Source: Tipula vernalis
Lineage: Eukaryota > Arthropoda > Insecta > Diptera > Tipulidae
Length of the DNA stretch: 64,000 nucleotides
Assembly (NCBI GenBank): GCA_958295665.1
Contig: OY282560.1
Span: 304,768,736 to 304,832,735, forward strand
Direction: 5' to 3'
In this document: positions 58,568-64,000 of the stretch, in pieces
Layout of the letters: the number at the start of each line of letters is the position of its first letter
Numbering within the stretch: position 1 is the stretch's first letter
Made by a program: the position numbers and the translations under genes
Notes under the pieces: model-generated
Told to the model about the DNA's origin: nothing
Database searches by the model: none
Seen by the model: the letters and a program-made list of their open reading frames with translations, nothing else

Positions 58568-59798
58568 CTAAAAATACCCAAACTTCAGAGTTTGAAATTG
58601 GTACGGGGGTGTCATTAGTGATTCTAAATTATTAATCCAATTAGTAAATTCTGTGGTGTAATTGAAATTAAGTTTTCCAATTTCGCCATTGAATAACACT
58701 TCGTTCATCATTTTTTCTGCAATAATTCTTTTCGTATTATTTATTTTAGTTAATTTGTTTGCTACAGTTCTTCCGTAGATGGTTAATTCATCTTCATTTT
58801 CACTTAAACTTTTAGAAGCCAGATCAACAACCGTTTCGGTAGAAATAGGTTGCTTTTTCTTTCGTTTGGTATTAACATGTATTTTTGAATTATTTTCAAC
58901 ATTTGTACAGCTCGTACCCAAAAATTTTACTTTTCATTATTGTAGTTTCCAAACTCCGAAAGTGAATGGTGTCGACAAGAACGAGATTTTGAGCAAACAT
59001 GGAATTTTCCCCATTGCTGTGGTGTCATAGAGGGGAAACATATTAGAATAGCTCCGCCTCCTCATAGTGGAAGTTACTATTTCAACTACAAGGGGTTTTT
59101 TAGTGTTGTTATGATGGCGATTGTAAATGCCAATTATGAATTTATCTTTAATTTTTGGTAGATGTGGGCACAAATGGAAGAGTTTCGGATGATGGTGTTA
59201 TTCACAACACCAAATTTTATAAAAAATTAATTGCAAACGAATTATCTTTACCGGACGACTCACCACTGCCAAATAGCAATAACAATACACCAATACCTAG
59301 GGTTTTTGTAGCTGACGATACGTTTGGATTATCAAGGAATATAATAAAACCATTTTCAAAAAAGAATTTGTCTCAAAATGAGATTATATTTAATTATAGT
59401 TTATCTAGAAATCGTAATTTCTTGGATAGATAATTCATCTAAAGTACTTTTACCATCCCTCTGTACCTTTTGATCAGCCATAAATGTTAAAAGGTTATAG
59501 TACCACAACTTCGGAATATACAATTCATCAGTTCAAGCTCCCGAATGCTTCGAATCCGCGATTTTTCTTTGTTCCCTTCGGAAAGCGGTTCTTAACGAAT
59601 TAATTTTCTTAATTACAGTTTTTTTATTAGCTTCTCTTTCAACTTCTTTTAGTTTATTGACCAATTTATTATAGCCTTGACTTCTTTTATCTCTGTACTG
59701 TATTCCTTAGATTTGACCTGCCATAAACATGGATGTTTTTTATATAAATCTATAAACTCGGTAATAAATTCTTTTGAATAACTTCTCATGTCAGTCAT
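58568..59798 (-). pseudogene. MADF-domain partner protein of the Harbinger-like element, split
   Basis: Minus strand. From ATG at 59798: EFITEFIDLYKKHPCLWQV, then in a shifted frame YRDKRSQGYNKLVNKLKEVE, KKINSLRTAFRREQRK and YIPKLWYYNLLTF, a MADF DNA-binding domain (to about 59460). The C-terminal part lies at 58921-58568, with TKRKKKQPISTETVVDLASK and DELTIYGRTVANKLTKIN, the conserved tail of MADF proteins. The plus-strand transposase fragment sits between the two halves. Such Myb/MADF proteins assist the transposase in DNA binding and nuclear import. At least two frame breaks are present. Confidence 0.7.
58965..59433 (+). pseudogene. PIF/Harbinger transposase fragment (DDE_Tnp_4 type)
   Basis: The first piece (about 58980-59150) reads WNFPHCCGVIEGKHIRIAPP, then YFNYKGFFSVVMMAIVNANY. 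This is the catalytic core with Glu where the first catalytic Asp (usually DGKH) is expected. After a frameshift near 59150, VDVGTNGRVSDDGVIHN carries the second Asp region, and 59270-59433 continues with PRVFVADDTFGLSRNIIKP and FNYSLSRNRN, which match the domain end. The N-terminal helix-turn-helix part and the C-terminus are missing. Confidence 0.85.
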
Positions 59799-60087
59799 TT
59801 CTATTGAAATTTAAGTATTTACGTTTTTATAGTAGAGTTGTTTGCGCAAATAAAGCTAATAAAAATGTTCCTTAACTCAATTGAATTGATTTCTATGATT
59901 TTGTTTGCGTAAATAAATTACACAAACATAATATAGCGATTAGGGTCAATACATAATTGCACAGATAAGCATGTGCAAAATAATTGGTGATACTCTTACT
60001 TGTATATTAGTTTAGGCAAAAGGTTATAAAAATGTGAATTTTAACTGTGCAAACTAGTTCTCCAAATTTAATTTTGCATGTAGGGGC

Positions 60088-63000
60088 CGCTTAATTCATA
60101 AACCAATTTTCCCTTCCGAATAAAATAATTTTAAATTAGGTACCAAATTTATAATTAAGGTACCAAATTTATAAAGTAAAATAGACTAATTTTCAGAATG
60201 GGTATCAAATTAACAAAATAAATCTTGCTCATATTTAATAAATAAACAACCAAATATTTTTCGTTTTTTCATCCCTATCAAACTTTAATTTTTTGTCCCC
60301 AGATCTACAAACAGTTCTCTATTGCATGTGCATCAGCTCATTTAAAAACAATCTCGTTCGGATTTCAAATGTTTGATGCATCTGCACCATTAACTTTCAA
60401 CATGTCATTGTTTTGGCGTTGGTTAGTACAAATCTAAAAAAAATATTTATCATATTAATCTTAATCTATAATCGGTGAATCTATGGTCGACAGAAGACTC
60501 CTGTTTATAAATAAATATAAACTGATTTAATCATTTTGCCAAAAATATGAAATAATCAAAAAACATTTTTTTTTAAATTTTTTTCTCAATTTGATGTTTG
60601 GTAGCCACAACAAAAGTCAATAAAAATGATTTTTTTTTCTGACATATTGTACTTGAATTGAGCAAAAATTGAAAATTCTTCCATCAACAGCTAACTTCAC
60701 GACATTCTGTTAAACATTTTGCAACAGAATATTTACATAAAGTAACACTGAGTGCAGATGGCCAAAAACTCTAAACAACAACATTTTGAGAGTATAAATT
60801 TAAATATGTTGCAACGGGTTTAGTTTTATGGTTAAATGGCAATGGCCCAAGTTCATTACAACAATATTGTAAAGTTACTAAGTATACAATTTATATTATT
60901 AAGGTGTATTCAATTAATTTCATTAAGGTAATTTTATAAATGTGAGTTAATTATGAATTTTCGTTGGCTTATGACTCTCTTCATGTAAATTTAAAATCTG
61001 TATTGGTTATATCCTAGCCTATATGGATAGGACCTCTTTTTTTTCTAGCACCAACAATATTTTTTAATACGAGTAATATTTTTGAGCGTCAATAACCTGT
61101 ATTAGTATGAATCGTATTCGTCAAACATATTAGATGTTAGTTATTAATAAAAATGTTGTCACTAACAAATAGGACTTTAACAAAAAAAGGCCTTTTGTCA
61201 GAATTTTGCCTCTGGCTACAAGCCAACTGATACATAGAAAAAATTATAATCAACACAAATTTTATTCATTAAATTCTTTCGAAACTTGTGCCCTATAATT
61301 CATCAGGACTCCACGTGGTGTGATCTCCACCGAGTAGTTTGATGAGTCTACCAAAATTTAATTTTGCTTAAAATTAAAAACTAGTAAATGTTTAGAAATA
61401 ATCAAGCAATCAAAATGAAAATTTTCACAGCAATTACAGGTCCCGAAACCCGCTCAAGATTGCGATTTTAGACAATTAATATTCACTCCAAATGAATTTT
61501 TAAATTTTCCACGCCTTTTTTAAACCGGGGGGGGCTATGATTTTCATAAAACAATTCAATCAGTATACGAGAACCCACAATCCACCATAAAATAAATATT
61601 AAATTTGGGTTAAAATGCTTTATAACTAAATGACGAATCACATACGCATAAATATTAAATTTCAGACAATATAACGAACATAAAACATCAGACGTCCAGC
61701 AGCACTCATCCCAAGAGCGTCAATTTTCCCTTTTTATCAACCAAAATCACCCATAATTGATATCATAATCATAAAATCGTTGAAAACATAAATTTTTTTG
61801 ATAAATCATCAATCAAGCTACAACAACAACAACAACAAAAACACAAGATAATCCTAATAATCATAATATTGCAACTTTATTCCCATCATCAATAATCTGG
61901 TGCTTGAATTTCAAAAATTAAAAAAATTGTTTAAGGGTTTATCGTACCGTTCGTTGGTGGCGCATATTTTTACATCTACATAAAAATCATAATAAAAGTC
62001 TAAATTTAATATTGAAAAATTTTCCTTTTTATTTAAAGCTTTTTCGTTTGGTACCAACAAAAGCTTTTTCCATTTGTATATGTTTATATACATAATGTTG
62101 TGTGTGGTAACATCTGGAATTTCATATTTTCATAGAGAATCGATATAGACATATATACAAATATAGCAACAATACATATAAGAGACAACGGAAAAAATGG
62201 GTAAAAATTGAAAAAATAAAAACGAAAAATCACTGCACACAGTGGATTTTTCCCAAAAAACACAAAATTATTTTTCATCCAGTTTTTATTTCTGCAAATT
62301 CAACAAGAAACGTATATAAATAAAATAATATATAACGAGAATAATGTTATCATGGTTATATAGAAAATAAAAGAAAAGCCGAAAAGAAATATTTAATAAG
62401 ATAAAAAACAAAATAAATTTTTAAGACATATGATATTGATGACGATGATTTTTGTTATTTTTCTGCAAAATATTGGAAAATATATTTTTTATGATTAATT
62501 CTGTAATCATGCCATAATATGCGCCTCGTTAAGGTTTGTATTCATCTAAATTCTTGAAATATATTATACATCACATCTTTATCTAAATTAATTTTACTAC
62601 ACAAGAGCGGCAAAATAGCAAAATTTATAATACTCCAAGCACATTTTAACTATAATAATATAATTTTCATGGACTATACATCTTCATTACACGTTAAAAA
62701 GAAAACTTAAGAGATTTTCATTTCCATTTTGCCTAGGTATTCATAGTGTCAAGAGATAGGTACTTCTCATCTTACAATATCATATGGAAAAGGCAACAAT
62801 AAAACGAAATTTAAATGCAATTTATACTGTTCTGCTATCTTATTCTGACCTACACCAATAAATTTCGTGTACAAAGATTATTTTCTTGTGCACATACCTG
62901 CTTACGTATAGCTACCTAATTTCTTTCGGATAGTTCTGTTTATCATGATTATATAGAAAATGTGAAAATTAAAACTAAAGAAATACGACATCTTTACTAT

Positions 63001-64000
63001 TCTGTATACAAGATGGGACTACAACAACATTAATTTTCTACTTTGATTTTATCTTTTGGGAAATTTAAAAGTTTTTTTTCTAAATTTTATCCCATTACTC
63101 AGTTTTATACATGTATTAATTATGTTTTTTAGAGAATACAGACAATTATTTCTTAGTGACATCAGAAAAATCTAACAACAGTATTGGAGAGGTCATAATT
63201 AGTGTGTGTTATTAACAAATTTTGAAATATAGATAAGTGTCGGTCAATAATTTAAAATATTTTTTTATATATGAATGTTACAATTTTAATCGAAAATTTA
63301 GTGTTACGATTGGAACAGCATTAATATGAAAGTTATAATTTATGAGCTGAACTTCCAACATGATTAATTGGTAATATTTACAAATTCTGTCACATAGGTA
63401 TCCACAGTTTCTAGTCATGTTTGGCTTAAGTCGGACATACATTTTGTCACTAACAATGCTAGAAAATTATTAAGTTCCTGCTGGATCTTTGAATGTACAA
63501 ATATATTTTTTTCGTTAAACATATATTTACTTCTCATTCATAATTAAATTATACAGGTAATTTTACAATCTGTTGGCAGCATGTTGAGTAAAATTATAAG
63601 GTTGTTTTCTGAATGTAGAAACTTCCAAAATGTTTTGAGAACTGAAGCTGCTTTTTGCTTGATAAAGCAAGTCTTCTTTCGAAAACATAATTGAGGAGTA
63701 TATTTTCACTGTTTGTGTAATATTGTACACTTGCATTTTTCCAAAGTTTCAGAGTCTAACGTTTAAAACTTCCGTTTAGTTTTACGTTACCCGATGAGCC
63801 ATTTGAAACTGGTATGGTCTGTGATTATGGTGAATTCGTGACAGCATTGACAGTTTTTTTTATAGGTAGTATTGCCATACAGCGTTCCAGTTCTTTAACT
63901 GAGCAGTTGCACTATACCTCAGATACTCTAAAGCTTGCAGATTGATAAAGTAAAATAAAAAGTTAAAAAAACCACTTCAGAAAGAGAAAGACGAATTCTT
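60088..64000. other. AT-rich interval, no gene seen
   Basis: About 3.9 kb with short (CAA)n at 61822-61838 and many A/T runs. A diverged satellite monomer at about 61385-61450 is listed separately. No coding sequence is supported. Confidence 0.6.
61385..61450 (+). repeat. Diverged single copy of the 181-bp satellite unit
   Basis: AAATGTTTAGAAATAATCAA, then CAGCAATTACAGGTCCCGAAACC, follows the same order as unit B of the satellite at 49.4-50.9 kb (AAATGTATGGAAATAATCAA, GCAATTACAGGTCCAGAGACC), with an AAAATTT-rich difference between. Confidence 0.55.

Larger units (their letters stand above)
58071..60087. mobile_element. PIF/Harbinger-like DNA transposon, broken, about 2.0 kb
   Basis: GCCCCTACATG at 58071-58081 is mirrored by CATGTAGGGGC at 60077-60087. 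Inside are a PIF/Harbinger transposase fragment on the plus strand and parts of a MADF-domain protein on the minus strand, the two usual genes of this superfamily. No clear 3-bp target duplication is seen, so the exact ends are uncertain. Confidence 0.65.

Overview
This window looks like repeat-dense nuclear DNA of an insect, most probably a fly (Diptera). The evidence is the set of retroelements present together (BEL/Pao, Ty3/gypsy, Jockey, LOA/I-like, R1-clade and R4/Dong-like non-LTR elements), the small GT-AG introns (one of 59 nt) in a transposon gene, and the AT-rich, microsatellite-rich background. I found no convincing host gene, tRNA or rRNA. Almost everything recognisable is a mobile element or a tandem repeat. 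The species cannot be named from sequence alone.

Region 1 (1-19.65 kb) is a nest of elements. A BEL/Pao retrotransposon, whose 5' part lies off the window, is interrupted by a Ty3/gypsy element with 1.34-kb LTRs. The pol gene of that Ty3 element is itself interrupted at 5519-12391 by a 6.9-kb DNA transposon. This transposon has CACCC termini and a TA target duplication, and carries a SAM-domain gene plus a C2H2 protein; I class it as CMC/CACTA-like. The same Pao pol gene also carries a 1.03-kb hAT element with a perfect 8-bp target duplication.

Region 2 (19.85-30.29 kb) is a second nest, built through microsatellites. A LOA/I-like LINE fragment, itself holding a foldback MITE, ends in (TAA)n. 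An R4/Dong-like element with a C-terminal restriction-like endonuclease sits in that (TAA)n. The 3' region of the R4-like element is a (CA)n tract. An R1-clade LINE with both ORFs open, joined by an ATGA overlap and ending in poly(A), sits inside that (CA)n. This R1-clade element is the only apparently intact element in the window.

Region 3 (30.3-49.4 kb) holds decayed elements: a solo LTR with ATAT duplications, a BEL/Pao remnant, a foldback-like inverted pair of degraded tandem repeats, a LOA/I-like LINE on the minus strand, a 5'-truncated Jockey LINE on the minus strand, a BEL/Pao integrase remnant, and a minus-strand Ty3/gypsy remnant related to the element of region 1.

Region 4 (49.4-64 kb) is mostly tandem repeats and gene-free DNA. 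It contains a 1.5-kb satellite of alternating 152-bp and 181-bp units, a cluster of four CTCF-like motifs, a 3.8-kb hexanucleotide block that switches from TTTTAA to TTTGAC units, a broken PIF/Harbinger-like element with transposase and MADF-protein fragments, and then about 4 kb in which I see no gene. The whole window reads like pericentromeric or other repeat-rich chromatin, but that location is inference.
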